Source of the DNA: Dactylorhiza incarnata
Lineage: Eukaryota; Streptophyta; Magnoliopsida; Asparagales; Orchidaceae
Reading direction: 5' to 3'
Length of the DNA: 64,000 nt
Assembly: GCA_033032865.1 (NCBI GenBank)
Contig: JAWHQI010000028.1
Location: forward strand, 6,033,001-6,097,000
The translations under genes were made by a program, and so were the position numbers. Positions 1 to 11,711 of this stretch are shown here, in pieces. The notes under the pieces are model-generated. The model did no database searches. It had not been told where the DNA came from and worked only from the letters and a program-made list of their open reading frames with translations. Position 1 is the first letter of the stretch; each line of letters begins with the position of its first letter.

Positions 1-1030
1 GGATTACGACGTTCGTAAACAAGTCGTGGCGACATGGTTCCTTTTTAGATTACTTTGAAGAGCACGTAGAAATCTCCTCTGATGTACTACGAGACTCTCT
101 TCCCTGAATCACATTGCTGACCATACAGGGTTAAATGTTAAGCATATAATTGGAACCTCTTATAAATTTCTAGAATAAATTTCATGGCGCAGAGATGGGG
201 AAACTTACCACCTCGCTGACAAAGGAGGGTTACGAAATTTGAAACGGAAATGAGAACAACTTCGGCTTCTGACTAAGAAAGGGGAAAAATCATGAGTCCT
301 AACGTACAAAATTGAAACATGCGGGAGACGAGTTCATAGAAGCGTTAGAGAAATGTTTTCCTGTGATTTACTTGAAGAAGTCGGAGGGGTAAGGGGGGTC
401 AGTCGAGGGTCAAATGTCGTAAGAGAAGTCGTCGGGGTCTAGCAGCAAACAGAAGAGGCGTCGACCAGCCGCCTTGAGCAGGGAGAAAACGCCGACAATG
501 AATAGAGCACACCTATACCCGAGAATTCAGGTTTTCTGCCGATGGGAGGAACGCTTGAAGATGTCGATGAGGGGGAGAGCGCCTTCACCAGCCGCTGGAA
601 TCCTCTTTGTCGATGATTACTGGGAACCGAAACGAGTAACCCTAAACGTTCTCTCGCTCGGAATAAGGGGGAGGAAGAGACGATCGACGGTTTCTCTTCA
701 AACGCCGCACGGGAGGGTCTTTAAAAACTGGCGAGAGCGATACGCGCATAAGGAGCGGTTACCTAAACCGTGGGGAAGGATTTTTGTCAATTTTACAAGA
801 TTGCCCCTACTTTAATACCTTTCCATCTTTGTGCTAATCCTTGCTAAACAAAAATAAAATAAAATAAAACTTCGCAGTCACTAAAGTTCGTACCATACAG
901 AAGGAGATTTAATCCGAGGCTAAGACTGCAAAAGATAAACATACCTCAATCTGAAGACTGTGCGGTAAAAAAAAGTTAAACGCGATCGAGCCCTGAAATT
1001 ATATTTCGGTGTCACATTAAGTTACAGGTG
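1..1030. other. Intergenic sequence, no gene recognised
   Basis: I see no gene that I can support here. A 113-codon open frame at 474-815 (+) is rich in arginine and lacks any family motif, so I treat it as chance. The stretch is of mixed composition and probably old transposon debris. Confidence 0.4.
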
Positions 1031-1560
1031 TTGCAGTAATTGGGTATGTGCTGAGATTACTAGTCCACCAAAGGAAAACCCACAGGTCCAAGAGCATGAA
1101 CATGAAGGATAGGGGTCTTGCCACTCAAACCACTCTCAATATCATCTATAGTCGCATCTAGGAGGTCTCATCGCACACTCGAGAGTGCATATGAACTCTC
1201 TCTCCCAAACCAAACGTTGTGATAGGTTGGGGGAAGAGGCAAGCTCCGAGCGTGCAATGGAGAGCTCGCGAGTTCTAATTGAGGTCTCTTGTGGGATTAT
1301 TGCAAGTCATCTTTCCCTTCTACAAGAGGTCGTATTTATAGGCAACGAATCTAGGGGTGCCTATGTACTAATGGGCGGACCCCACCCACGTGTGAACCTG
1401 ATCAGGCTGCCGGAGAGGTCTTACGAGCTAGTGAAAACATTGGACGAGCTGCAAAATAGGCCCAAGAGGTCGGAGTTGCTGAAAGGGTCTTAGACGAGCT
1501 CAAAGTAAGCTGTATGCGAGTTATACAAGGCTTCCGTTCAACTGTCTGTGGGTTCGCGGT
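1031..1560 (-). repeat. LTR-like promoter fragment
   Basis: On the minus strand, a TATA box (TATAAATA, complement of 1333-1340) sits in sequence resembling a plant Ty3/gypsy LTR promoter, with the GC-rich 'gagctcgcgag' stretch near 1260. A similar arrangement of a minus-strand TATAAATA and a 'gagctcgcgag' stretch appears near 51.69-51.80 kb. No LTR ends or target duplications were found, so this is only a tentative remnant. Confidence 0.3.
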
Positions 1561-2479
1561 CAATCTCCTGATGTCATGTTGTCACTGTCACTAATAAGAT
1601 GATGATTTTCCTCGACGAATATGAGTTGTACATTAGTTGTAAGATGAGGTTTATCATTACAATATCAAATTAATTGTAGCCATTGAATTTACTTTCAAAG
1701 CAAATATTTTTTATATACAATTTAAATTAATTGTTTAGATAATATTTTATTAAAATACCATATTAACATTTTAACGAAGATGGAGTTTGAACCTACGATT
1801 ATCCAACTACACTAAATCTAAACTACATACAAAGAAATACTTTTGCACCCCATAGTGTAACCCGTTAGGCCCTTCAGAAATCATTATGAACCGTCTGATC
1901 TCGTGGAAATCAAATATAGCCGTTCGACTGGCTACGTGGTGTAATGATGAAGCACATGCTAATTTTACTAGTTCTCTTATATCTATCGGGTATCCTAGCC
2001 CTTTATTTTCAGGCCATGGTTGCCATACAACGTAAAATTTCGATTTTGCCCATATCTACATTACAAATTTAACACTATTTAACAAGCTTTTGAAAGTCGA
2101 CCGGACCGTCAGGCGGACCGCCGACCGGACCCTCAACCCTTGAAAAGGCACCATTGGAATCAATCCCTAAGCGGGCAGGTCTTGGGCGGAGTTAAGCCTA
2201 CCTTTCTATATGATTAAATTTTTTGAAAAATTTCTTCGCCTCGTAGGTTCGAACCAGAATCGCTCAGGAGAATTTCAGAGACAACTATTATACCAACTAG
2301 ACAAGTTGTATGCCATGAAATATAATATACATAATATAATGTCATATAACATAAATATAAGTTCTTATAATATTTTCTATTACATATAAGTTAATATTTA
2401 TTTAATATAATTTTATATAATAACTTTTATAACTAATATAATATATTATATTACATGCGAGTGATAGTGCACGGGTGCG
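1561..2479. other. AT-rich intergenic sequence
   Basis: No gene is seen. The stretch is AT-rich except for a short GC-rich island near 2095-2180 with repeated 'ccgaccgga' words. Confidence 0.4.
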
Positions 2480-2665
2480 TGCGAAGCCCACCGAATGATG
2501 CCGCCCATGAAATGACGATGCTCGCGGAGTGATGTCGTCCGCCGGATGACGTTGTCGGGCGAATGATGCCGCCTGCAAAATGATGTCGCTGGTCGAATGA
2601 TGCGGCCAGCCGAATGTTCCCGCCCGCCAAATGTTCTCGCACTGCCGAATGTTCGCCGCAAAGGG
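2480..2665. repeat. Degenerate ~18-bp minisatellite
   Basis: About ten imperfect copies of a 16-19-bp unit of the form 'gaatgatgccgccngcc' follow one another. The array is GC-rich inside AT-rich DNA. All frames across it are open, which gives spurious overlapping ORFs of 73-102 codons on the minus strand. No coding function is supported. Confidence 0.6.
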
Positions 2666-2739
2666 GCCCCATGCATTGTCACTAGTGACAATATAACTAC
2701 CGTCAAACAATATGCAACACAGATATTATGTGAAATAGT

Positions 2740-4060
2740 AGTATTGTCATTGCCTCTTCCAATTGAGGAATTGGAATTCAGCCAATTCCAAAACCAGTAG
2801 GAATTGGAATTTGCTGAATTCCAATTTTGTTGTTCGGATGATGTGCAAAATTAGGCATCAGAAATTGAAATTGGACAATTTTGCTGTTCGGTTGCAGAAC
2901 GAAATTCAGATTTGAAATTGAAAATAATAGAGTAGAAAAAAATAATACAAACAAAAGACAATCCAAACATAACATGGAACATTAAAGTACGCAAATAAAC
3001 AGTCCCCTACCAATCCAGGTCAATCTCCTGGTCAATTTATAAAAAATTGAAATGAGTGCACATCTTAACGTGGTTTTAAATTAAAATTCTAAAAAAATAT
3101 TTATATTAAGAAATTCATAAGATGACATTTTCATGGTTGTATATTTACAACTAAAAATATCCAGAACAATTTAAATATGATCTAAGCATACATTAACCCA
3201 TCCAGATTACATCAACCATAAACCCAATAGTATCTAAGCATTCATAAATCCATCCAGATTACATCAACCCTAAACCCATCAACAAAGATCTAAGCATTCA
3301 TGAACATCTAACAAAGATCAACATCACACAAACATCTAACAAAGATTAACAAAGATCTAACATTACCCCATTTCCATTTAACATATAAGCATTCATAAAT
3401 CTGGGAAGAAGTAATTTTTTTAAAACCAACTCCTCCATTACCCCCTTTCCATCAACAACATCAACTAAGATCTTGCATCAAAAATAATCTATCAACAACA
3501 TCTGGATCATCCAGGATAAAAAAGAATAGCATATATAATTTTTGGGTTCTAAATCTATGCCCTAAACCAAAAAAAATGCGAAGAGGAAGTAAGAGGAGGG
3601 AAGTATTGCCGGCGAGAGACTATAGAGGGAAGTATTGCCGGCAAGAGTCGGGAACCTTCATCTACAGACGGAAGTATTGTCGGCGACATCGATCGTCTGG
3701 AGCCACCGACAATACATCGTCTGAACACCCCTCAGAAAGAGGAGGGGAGAGGAAGGAGAGCGTTCGACGACGAAGAAGAAGAAAAAGGGGGGAGAGGAAG
3801 TGTTTACCGGCGGCAGCGGGTAGGGATCGCGACTGGCGGCAGGTATGCGTTCTCGCGATAAGCCGTCGGGCTTCCTCTCCTCGCCGAAAACCCAGAAAAA
3901 CCACCGTGAACCCAAAGAATTGGGGCTAGCCTTATTTAAAAACCTAGATATTCACGGAATTCCGATTCCAACTCATTTCCAAGGTGCTAAACACCTGAAA
4001 TGAATTCAAATATCCCAATTCCAATTCCAAAATTTCATTTCCAGGGGGCCGAACAGACCC
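2740..4060. mobile_element. Right part of a PIF/Harbinger-like element (tentative)
   Basis: The right edge ends in 'ggggccgaacagaccc' at 4045-4060, followed by TTA (4061-4063). This resembles the GGGTCTGTTTGG-type inverted end and TTA target site of Tourist/PIF elements. Repeated 'aattggaatt' words occur near both edges (2756-2900 and 3950-4035). I could not find a matching left end, so the element may be truncated. A 117-codon frame at 3576-3929 has no recognised domain. Confidence 0.3.
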
Positions 4061-4063
4061 TTA

Positions 4064-4700
4064 CTACTTACGGAATTCCCGCACACCGTCTACAATAAGT
4101 TATAATTGTAGATATGTAATTATTACGTAGAAATGAAGAATAAAATGAAAATTAAAAAGAGATCCAAATAAGATGTTCGATCAAAATGAGAATTATTTTA
4201 TATATAAGCACGGATTACTGTAATAATTAAAGATCAATGTTATATGTATGCCGCTTATATATATATATATATATATATATAATGCCAACGAATTTTGCAT
4301 GCAGACTAAATTTTTTTATGCAAAAAAGCCAAAGATTAAAATCGTAAAGGGGATTCAGATTTTACTCGGGTAGAATTGAAGAATTGTCCACATGGTTCAT
4401 GACGAAATCAGAGGACTCATCGACCAACTTCACGACGAAATGGGTTTAATTTCAGCGCATGGAGATCTATACCCATGTGGAATGGGAAAGCAAGCAAAGG
4501 GGAATTAGAAACTGGGCAGAATCAAAGAATCGACCACCTGGTACACCAAGGAATCAAATTTTACCTGGGCGATGGTCCCTCACACGAAACAACGACGGAA
4601 TCGGAGAAGGAACTGACGACCTGGTTCACGAGGGAGGAGCCGTGTTTGAATCGACGAGAGAAATAGTGTCAAGCGGAGCGCTGTGGAGTAGTATCGAGGC
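4064..4700. other. Intergenic sequence with (AT)n microsatellite
   Basis: An (AT)n tract lies at about 4256-4282. The rest, including a purine-rich open stretch at 4459-4690, shows no recognisable gene. Confidence 0.45.
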
Positions 4701-5635
4701 AATGAGAGTAGGGGTGTTCGCGGTGCAGTTTGGTGCGGTTTTGGCCCAAACCACAATCGCACCGCAAGGGCGTGGCTTTGGCTAGAGCAAAACCGCACCG
4801 CACCGTAATTACATGGTGCGGTTTCGGTTTGATGTGGTTTTTCGCGGTGCGGTTACGGTTTCGATGCGGTTTTTAGCATGTGATATACATAAACATCAAA
4901 AAGATAATGTTAGGTAAAATAAGATGTAAAATTTGGGTAAAAACATAACTACATGAGTTATATTATCATGAAAAAATGTGTAATGCATATATTTTTAAAA
5001 TACAAATACTACAAAATCAACCACGAGCTAAAAATAAATCTTCAAATACTATAATCCTCATGATATGACTGCTTCATGATATGACTACTTTAGTTGCATA
5101 TGAAATTACATATCAAATGCAAATATAATAAATCTGAATGATTTTAAGTCCTAGATATGCACATCACGCATATAATTGTAGCTTTATTTATCCTTCAAAC
5201 AATAAAATATAAAGAGAAAGCTAGTGAATGCACATTTATAGTTAGATAACCATTATGATATTATTTACACTTAATAAAATCTTACAAATCAGTAAATTCA
5301 TCATTAAATCGATAGAGACCAAGCAAACTAAATCAACTAAAGCAAGAAAACAACTGTATGCACTAATATAATTAGTTAATTACTATTATTAATTAATAAT
5401 TTATAAGTTGTACTTTTATTTAGATGTATGTGATATGTCATGTGTTTATGAAAATTAAAAAGATGTAATTAGTCCGTGCGGTGCGATTTTTGCGGTTTTC
5501 AAGTTCTGAAAATCACACCGTACCGAACCACGCTCGGTTTTTAGAAGTTCAAAACTGCACCACACATGAAACTACGCGGTGCAGTTTAAAAATCAGTGCG
5601 ATTTGTGCGGTGCAGATGATTTTTGCGATTTTTTA

Positions 5636-6830
5636 TGTTGGAATATTTACTTCTATATTCCTATATTAATATATAATATGATATATTTTTTGTTTTTAAA
5701 ACGTTTACAGAAAACCGCAGATCTCTCTATATATATATGAACAGCAATAATAATAAAATTGCATGAAGGGATGAGAAATAAAAGAGAGGAAATATATAGT
5801 TTAGAATCGAGCCTGGGTAAGGCGTGTGATCACTGCCCTAAAGAAGTTGCACCACCCTCCGGCAGGGCTTTCAACCGATGCTCACTCCTCCAAGGTACAA
5901 CACCCGGCTAGATCCCGAAACTCCGATGTGCGCGGACACCGAAGAAGCACAGAGCACCCGAACAACCACTTGATGAAGCAAATGTGAAGAAAAGGAATCA
6001 CGTAGAAGATCGTCAAAACAGAGATAGCAGAAGAGCGTATTGGAGAGCGTGTATTCTTTCTGAGAAAAACGTCAATATATAAAGACAGTGAATCGCCGGA
6101 AACGGAATATTGAAAACGACAACATTAAAACCATAATAAGTATTGACGGTTATAATTGGAAGACATATAATCGGGGAGAGAAACGTTGAATATTTCCAAC
6201 GTAAATAATGGCGAGAAACATGCGTAAAAGAGCGGTTAAGAAAACGCGTAAAATGACAGAACGCGTTGAAATCAATTCGACGGTGCGTCGACATCATATC
6301 GACGCTACGTCGAGTTCTATCGACGCAGGACTTATCGACGCAAGCGTCGAGTTCTATCGACGCATGCGTCGAATTCCATTCGACGCCACGCCAACCTAGC
6401 GGGCAAAACGACGCTACGTCGAAATCTATTCGACGCAGCTCCGAATTCTAATCGACGCAACTCCGAGTAAAAACTATTTTGTACAAAAATTATAATTCAA
6501 TTCAATTATTCCCCAAATCCGAAATCCGGATCCGGTCCGGTGCGTTGCGTGCGCGCGCGCGCGTGTGTGGTTCATAGTTTCTCCTTATGTTCTTTTGAAC
6601 AAATAAGAAGGTGTGAAAACATATATAAACTCTTTGGCTAGAGAGCTAATAAGCAAGGTGAGACTAAAGGTTCACCCTTTCATCATGAAAGGCTTCCCTC
6701 CAATATTTGGATTCCCTCCAATTTTGGTTTTGAGCTTTTCCATCATAATGAGGAGCCCAAACACCAAACACCATTTGGCTCCAATCAAAACATTTAATTT
6801 TATAATGTTTTATAATTAAAATTTCTAACA
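5636..6830 (-). repeat. 3' LTR of copia element A
   Basis: This 1,195-bp repeat matches 19059-20271 with roughly two dozen visible substitutions plus length changes in microsatellites. On the minus strand, U3 is at the right and a TATATA box lies at 6076-6081. A (GC)n tract lies near 6550-6563. The dyad array at 6276-6458 is in U3, upstream of the TATA box. Confidence 0.92.
6276..6458. promoter_or_regulatory. GCGTCGA/TCGACGC dyad array in the U3 of LTR A
   Basis: At least five inverted pairs of CGTCGA and TCGACG, separated by 6-9 bases, lie in under 200 bp. An example is gcgtcga-catcata-tcgacgc. On the element's own strand they are about 200-380 bp upstream of its TATATA box. The same motif is iterated in the unrelated LTR of element B. 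A binding-site array is an inference; the motif and its repetition are seen directly. Confidence 0.65.
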
Positions 6831-7443
6831 ATCTCCCACAAAAGCGAAAAACCAAAAGGCGAACTTCATAAATATGATGTTACTAATAATAAATAAAATC
6901 AAATACAAATTTGCTTCATCAAGTTATATCTAATGCAATGGGTATAGATGGAATGGTTACCTTGAATCAATACTTAGTACTTACTTCCTCTACCGAAGAG
7001 TATAATGTGCCAGAGGCTTTGAATTATAAACTTTTAACCGGTAAATTAGATAAGCACACAAAAGATTGGTTGTTCTTGGGTTATGGCGGTGGGCGTGTTA
7101 ATGGCCATGCGCATTCCTTGATTTTTCATGAGAGTTATTTTGGGTTCAGTCCGGATCCCAAAGTTGCGGCCTCACAACAACCCCCACATAGGTGGTGCCT
7201 CAAGAGATATTAGTAACCAGAATCTCGCAAAGAAACATGCCTTTGGCAACCATTAAGAACTTAATTAAGTTCATCCTAACTTGTTACGTAGAGCACAACA
7301 TCATAGGAATGGGGAGAAGGTTTTCTCAACCTTATACTTTGTGCTCCCAACTACGCTACATCAACGGCTTCGTTTCTACCACATTGAACCCACTTCATGG
7401 GATCTCCAATCACATGGGTTGGGTATCCACCGTTGGCAGCAAA
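6831..7443 (-). other. 3' untranslated region of copia A
   Basis: This segment lies between the end of the RNase H frame and the 3' LTR. It contains the polypurine tract next to the LTR. Short frames occur on both strands (for example 6911-7213 +), but none has a recognisable domain. Confidence 0.5.
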
Positions 7444-8403
7444 TCATGTGGGCTTAAGCATCATTCCCCTCGATGACAACAATATCTCCCTTCGGGACAA
7501 TCCCTTGGTAAGATTATCAGCCAGATTCAATTCTGACTTTACATAGTTGAGTGATATCACTTCTTTTCTTCTTTGCTTCACGGACTTGTACTTGATTCTC
7601 ATGAACTTATTCATTTTGGAATTAGTACTATTAGAAGCAGTTAAATCAATAACACTTTTATTATCACAATGTAAAGAGATAGCAGACATGGGGTTTTCAA
7701 TTAATGGAATTTCACTAAGTAAATTTTTAATCCATTCTGCTTCGGCACATGTAGTGTCCAAAGCTATAAGCTCCGATTCCATGGTGCTTCTAGAAATAAC
7801 TGTTTGTTTTGTAGAAGCCCATGAAATGGTAGCACCTCCAAGGAGGAATACGAAGCCCGTCGTTGACTTAACGTCTAACGAATCAGTTACCCAATTGGCA
7901 TCTGAATATCCTTCTAGTACTCCGGGAAATCCCGTGTACACTAAACTATAATCCATAGTTCCACGAAGATATTTAAATATTCTATTTAGAGCTATCCAAT
8001 GTTCATCACTTGGATTACTAGTATATCTACTAAGGCGGCCTACGACATAGGAAATGTCGGGCCTAGTGCGGTTAGCTATGTATAGGAGTGATCCTATCAT
8101 TTGTGCATACCTCTGTTGATCAACAAGTTCATTAGTATTTTTACAAAGTTTTACACTAGCGTCATATGGAGTAGAAGTGGGAAAGGAATCATATAAGTTG
8201 AATTTAATCAACATTTTCTCAATCGAGTGCGAAAGAGATAATGATACGCTAGAATCATTTTTAACTAGTTTCATTCCTAATATAATGTTTGCTTCCCCCA
8301 AATCTTTCATATCAAAATTGGATGATAAATTATTTTTGGTTTCATTAATAATTTTAATTGAGTTTCCAAAAATTAAAATGTCATCTACATAGAGACATAA
8401 CAA
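7444..8403 (-). pseudogene. Copia A reverse transcriptase (C-terminal part) and RNase H
   Basis: The 319-codon frame opens with the reverse transcriptase catalytic motif YVDD within [10 protein letters not shown]. It continues through the thumb region ([14 protein letters not shown]) into a Ty1-type RNase H ([37 protein letters not shown]). In the family these make and process the element's cDNA. The start codon is only the first Met after a frame break, because the palm and fingers are encoded further upstream at 8404-9244 in broken frames. The remaining domain order and key residues look intact. Confidence 0.88.
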
Positions 8404-9244
8404 GACAATTTCATTTCCGTTTTGTTTGGCATAAATACATTTATCAAATTCATTAGATTTGAAACCAAAAGTTAAGACTACGGAGTCAAACTTTTGATGT
8501 CATTGTTTAGGTGCTTGTTTTAAACCGTAAAGAGATTTAATTAATTTACAAACTTTGGTTTCTTGGCCTTTGACCACAAAACCTTCGGGTTGAGACATGT
8601 AGACTTCTTAATCTAAGTCTCCATGCAAGAAAGCAGTCTTGACATCCATTTGATGAATGATCATCTTATGGATCGAAGCCAAGGCGACTAGAATACGAAG
8701 AGAGGTAATTCTAGCTACGGGAGCATATGTGTCTAGATAATCTATTCCTTATTTTTGGGCATAGCCTTTAGCTACAAGGCGAGCCTTATATTTATCTATG
8801 GATCCATCCGGATTTAATTTCTTTCTAAAAATCCATTTACATCCTATGGCTTTGGCACCGTGTGGTAAATCGGTTAGGATCCAAGTTTTATTTTCTAAGA
8901 TAGAATTAATTTCTAGATTAATTGCTTCTTTCCAAAAGGGATAATCAGATTAGGTCATTGCTTCCTCATATGATTTTGGATCTCCTTCAACTAGGTAAGT
9001 GAAGTAGTCCTCCACATAGGATCTTTCGGTTCTAACTCTTTTGCTTCTTCTAGGTTCATCATTTTCTAATGGTTCTATAGAAGAAGTGGAAGGTTGGTTT
9101 GAGCTAGTTGAAGGTTGAGATGAGTTATTTAGTTTATATGGAAATTTATCTTCAAAATAAGCTGCATCTCTAGCTTCTATAATGGTGTTGTTAGATATTT
9201 CACTAATTAGGGAATTAGTGATGAGAAATCTATTAGCACTACTA
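8404..9244 (-). pseudogene. Copia A integrase tail and reverse transcriptase N-terminal part, broken
   Basis: Minus-strand translation gives copia pol pieces in different frames with several stops. They link the integrase frame (ending at 9245) to the YVDD frame (starting at 8403). This part should include the fingers and palm of reverse transcriptase. The disruption shows that element A no longer makes a full polyprotein. Confidence 0.7.
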
Positions 9245-10293
9245 TCAGATGCATATCCTATGAAAATAGAGTAATGTTTTTGGTCCTATTTTCTTTCTCT
9301 TAGGTTCAGGAATTGCTACCTTAGCTAAACACCCCCACACTCGAAGAATTTGGAGGTTAGGTTTTCTTAATTTGAATAATTCAAAAGGTGTCTTATCGTT
9401 TTGTTTAGATGGAATCCTATTAAGGATGAAGGAGGAAGTGAGCAACGCTTCTCCCCAGAGATTTTCCGGGGCACCGGATTCGGCTAACATGGCATTGACC
9501 ATGTTCATCAAGGTCCGATTTTTACGTTCAGCTACACCATTCGATTGAGGAGAATATGGAACAGTCACTTGATGAATAATCTCATGTTCTTGGCAAAATT
9601 GGGTTAGTTCATTCGAAGTGTATTCTCCACCTCGATCGGATCTAAGAATTTTGATAGAGGATCCTAATTGATTTTCTACTTCAGCTTTGAAAATCTTAAA
9701 ATATGAAAAGACTTCATCTTTAGTTTTTAATAAATATATGTAACAATATTTAGTGAAATCGTCAATAAAAGTTACAAAATATTTATTTCCACCTCTAGTG
9801 GGTTGGCGGTTTGAATCACATACATCCGAGTGAATTAACTCTAAAGGTTTTGAAGTTCTATCAACTGATTTAAAAGGCTTTCTAGAAAATTTAGCTTGTA
9901 CACAAATTTCACATTTAGCACTTGCTGCAATATTGATTTTGGGAATCAAATTTAAGGACATCATTTTTTTCATGCAATCAGAATTCACATGTCCTAATCT
10001 AGCATGCCAAAAATCAGGAGAAGAATTTGAAACTGAAGAAGAAGAAATTTGATTAACTTCCAAATCAGCAATATTTAATTTAAATAATCCATCACATACA
10101 AAACCTTTGCCAATAAAATTATCATTTAATGTTATTACAACTTTATTTGATTCTAAAACAATCTTGTAGCCTTTCTTCACTAGCAAAGATCCGCTAACAA
10201 GATTCTTCCTAACTCTCGGCACATAAAGCACATCATGCAAGGCTAGTGTCTTCCCGGATGTCAACCTAAGATCCACTCGCCCACGTCCAAGTA
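9245..10293 (-). pseudogene. Copia A integrase with preceding GAG-pre-integrase region
   Basis: The frame begins in the protease-integrase linker (LHDVLYVPRVRKNLVSG). It has the zinc-binding HHCC part (WHARLGHVNSDC, then CEICVQAK) and the integrase core with D (HSDVCD), D (LRSDRGGEY) and the E region ([15 protein letters not shown]). It would insert the element's cDNA into chromosomal DNA. Upstream the frame is cut by element B at 10298. It resumes on the far side at 17785 in register, after allowance for the duplicated TTTGT. The frame ends prematurely at 9245. Confidence 0.9.
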
Positions 10294-10380
10294 TTTGTTG
10301 TTGGGGAAATGATTTCTCTTAACCCCTAGAAATAAGTTGAATATTAATTCTAAGAAAGAAAAACAAGGTTAAGTAAATAT

Positions 10381-10600
10381 GCGTCGAATACTATTCGACG
10401 CAACGTCAAAATGAAGTCGACGTTTCCTTCAGATTGAGTCGAAGTAACTTTAGGAAGATTTCGACGTATGTGTTGTCGACGCTACTCTGATTTCTAGTCG
10501 ACGCATATGGAGAAGTCGACGCACCTTCCTTATTCTCCTCTCGACGTCCAGCCAAGAAGAACTCGACGTTTACGTCGAATGGTAATCGACGCACGTCGAT
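10381..10600. promoter_or_regulatory. Dyad array in the U3 of the 5' LTR of B
   Basis: Repeated GCGTCGA/TCGACGC half-sites, many in inverted pairs (gcgtcga-atactat-tcgacgc), occupy 220 bp. They end about 280 bp upstream of the TATA box. The matching array in the 3' LTR is at 16542-16773. Confidence 0.65.
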
Positions 10601-10877
10601 TTATATGACAGATTTAAATATGCGCCAGATCTCTTTCCTTCTTTCAGTAGATCTGATTTGTATGGAATAAATGTCAATATTTTATAGCCGTTCTGAATCA
10701 TTCTTTCCTTATATCTGATTCTTGGCTAATTTGATTAAACTTATTTGAACATTATTTGAAATCAGAATTAGTTCTTTCCTTCTACAGAAATAAATATTAT
10801 GGAAACATTTTTATCTTTCTATTTCTCTGACTGATAATTGATTATCCTCCTATAGTATTATTTTGAATTAACAGAGC

Positions 10878-10885
10878 TATAAATA
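10878..10885 (+). promoter_or_regulatory. TATA box of the element B LTR
   Basis: TATAAATA followed by AAGAGGAGG. The identical box in the 3' LTR is at 17053-17060. It places the U3/R border near 10,905. Confidence 0.6.
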
Positions 10886-11252
10886 AAGAGGAGGTCGGCA
10901 GAAAAATGAGAACAAGTGATCTACCACATACATTTGAAATAGAGGAAAAGCTCCCAAAAGAATAGAGAGATAAGCTGAGAAAAGTGATAGTGTGCTGCAG
11001 AGACAAAACCTTCATCTTCTCCTTCTTCTTCTGAAGCCACTCTGCTGAAAATTCTGATAGCTCTCACATAAGAGAGAAAAGCTACAAATCTTCTTCTCTC
11101 TATAGAAGAAAGATTTAATTCACTTTTTGTGCATCCAATCTTCTTGCTAGGAAGAAGACTCATTCTTGTTCTTGTTTCTTTCTTCTTTCTTATTCTTACT
11201 TAAATATTGTAAAAGAGTTTTTAGAATCTCTCTTCAAAAAATTCAGTGTACT

Positions 11253-11357
11253 GGTTCTAAGAGTCTCCTTGTCAAAAGACTCAGGATGGTTCTAAGAGTC
11301 TCCTTGTCAAAAGACTCAGGGTGGTTCTAAGAGTCTCCTTATCAAAAGACTCAGTGC
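11253..11357 (+). repeat. Three tandem 35-bp hairpin units in the R/U5 of B
   Basis: Each unit contains GAGTCT-(about 10 nt)-AGACTC and can fold into a small stem. All three units lie downstream of the TATA box, so they would be in the RNA. They are conserved in the 3' LTR at about 17429-17533. Confidence 0.7.
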
Positions 11358-11610
11358 AAGATAGTGAATTCCTACCAAGGGGGTAGAAGAGTGGACTACC
11401 CAAAGTTTGGGGAACCACTATATATTATTATGTTGTGCTGTGATTTCTTTTCTTGCATTTACTTTCTTTACTTGTTTAATTCTTGTTGGTGTGTGGGAAG
11501 CTATAATCTGTGATCATACACATATATATATTAACTTTGCACAAAATAATTTCTAATCTCTATTCACCCCCCTCTAGAGAATTCTAGTGAGGTAAACTGT
11601 GCACTTTCAA

Positions 11611-11628
11611 TTGGTATCAAAGGGAGGT
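11611..11628 (+). promoter_or_regulatory. Primer-binding site of element B
   Basis: TTGGTATCAAAGGGAGG follows the 5' LTR after one base. It is close to the TGGTATCAGAGC complement of initiator tRNA-Met used by most plant copia elements, with changes in the second half. Confidence 0.6.
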
Positions 11629-11711
11629 TGATCTAAAAAGGTTAACTCTTTGATCAAAAAGATCCTACCTCTTATATATATATATATACTTTTCTAACAA
11701 TCAATTTTCAC

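Larger units (their letters stand above)
10299..11609 (+). repeat. 5' LTR of element B
   Basis: This 1,311-bp LTR begins TGTTGGGG and ends TTTCA. U3 holds a dyad array (10381-10600), a TATA box TATAAATA lies at 10878-10885, and a triplicated 35-bp hairpin unit lies at 11253-11357. It differs from the 3' LTR by scattered substitutions and a ~20-bp insertion in the dyad array of the 3' copy. Confidence 0.93.

Noticed and set aside
474..815. Open frame of 113 codons as a gene
   Set aside because: Arg-rich composition, no domain, no splice or promoter context; probably chance.
2281..2300. Possible tRNA gene from 'gttcgaacc' near 2250
   Set aside because: Only a B-box-like word is present; no cloverleaf or A box could be drawn.
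3576..3929. Arg-rich 117-codon frame
   Set aside because: Low complexity, open on both strands, within a probable transposon fragment.
6276..6458. Regular inverted motifs taken as a CRISPR array
   Set aside because: Units are short dyads of uneven spacing without unique spacers, in a plant LTR; CRISPR does not apply.
6911..7213. Plus-strand frame as a separate gene or envelope-like protein
   Set aside because: It lies antisense in the 3' region of copia A and has no signal peptide, membrane segment or domain.
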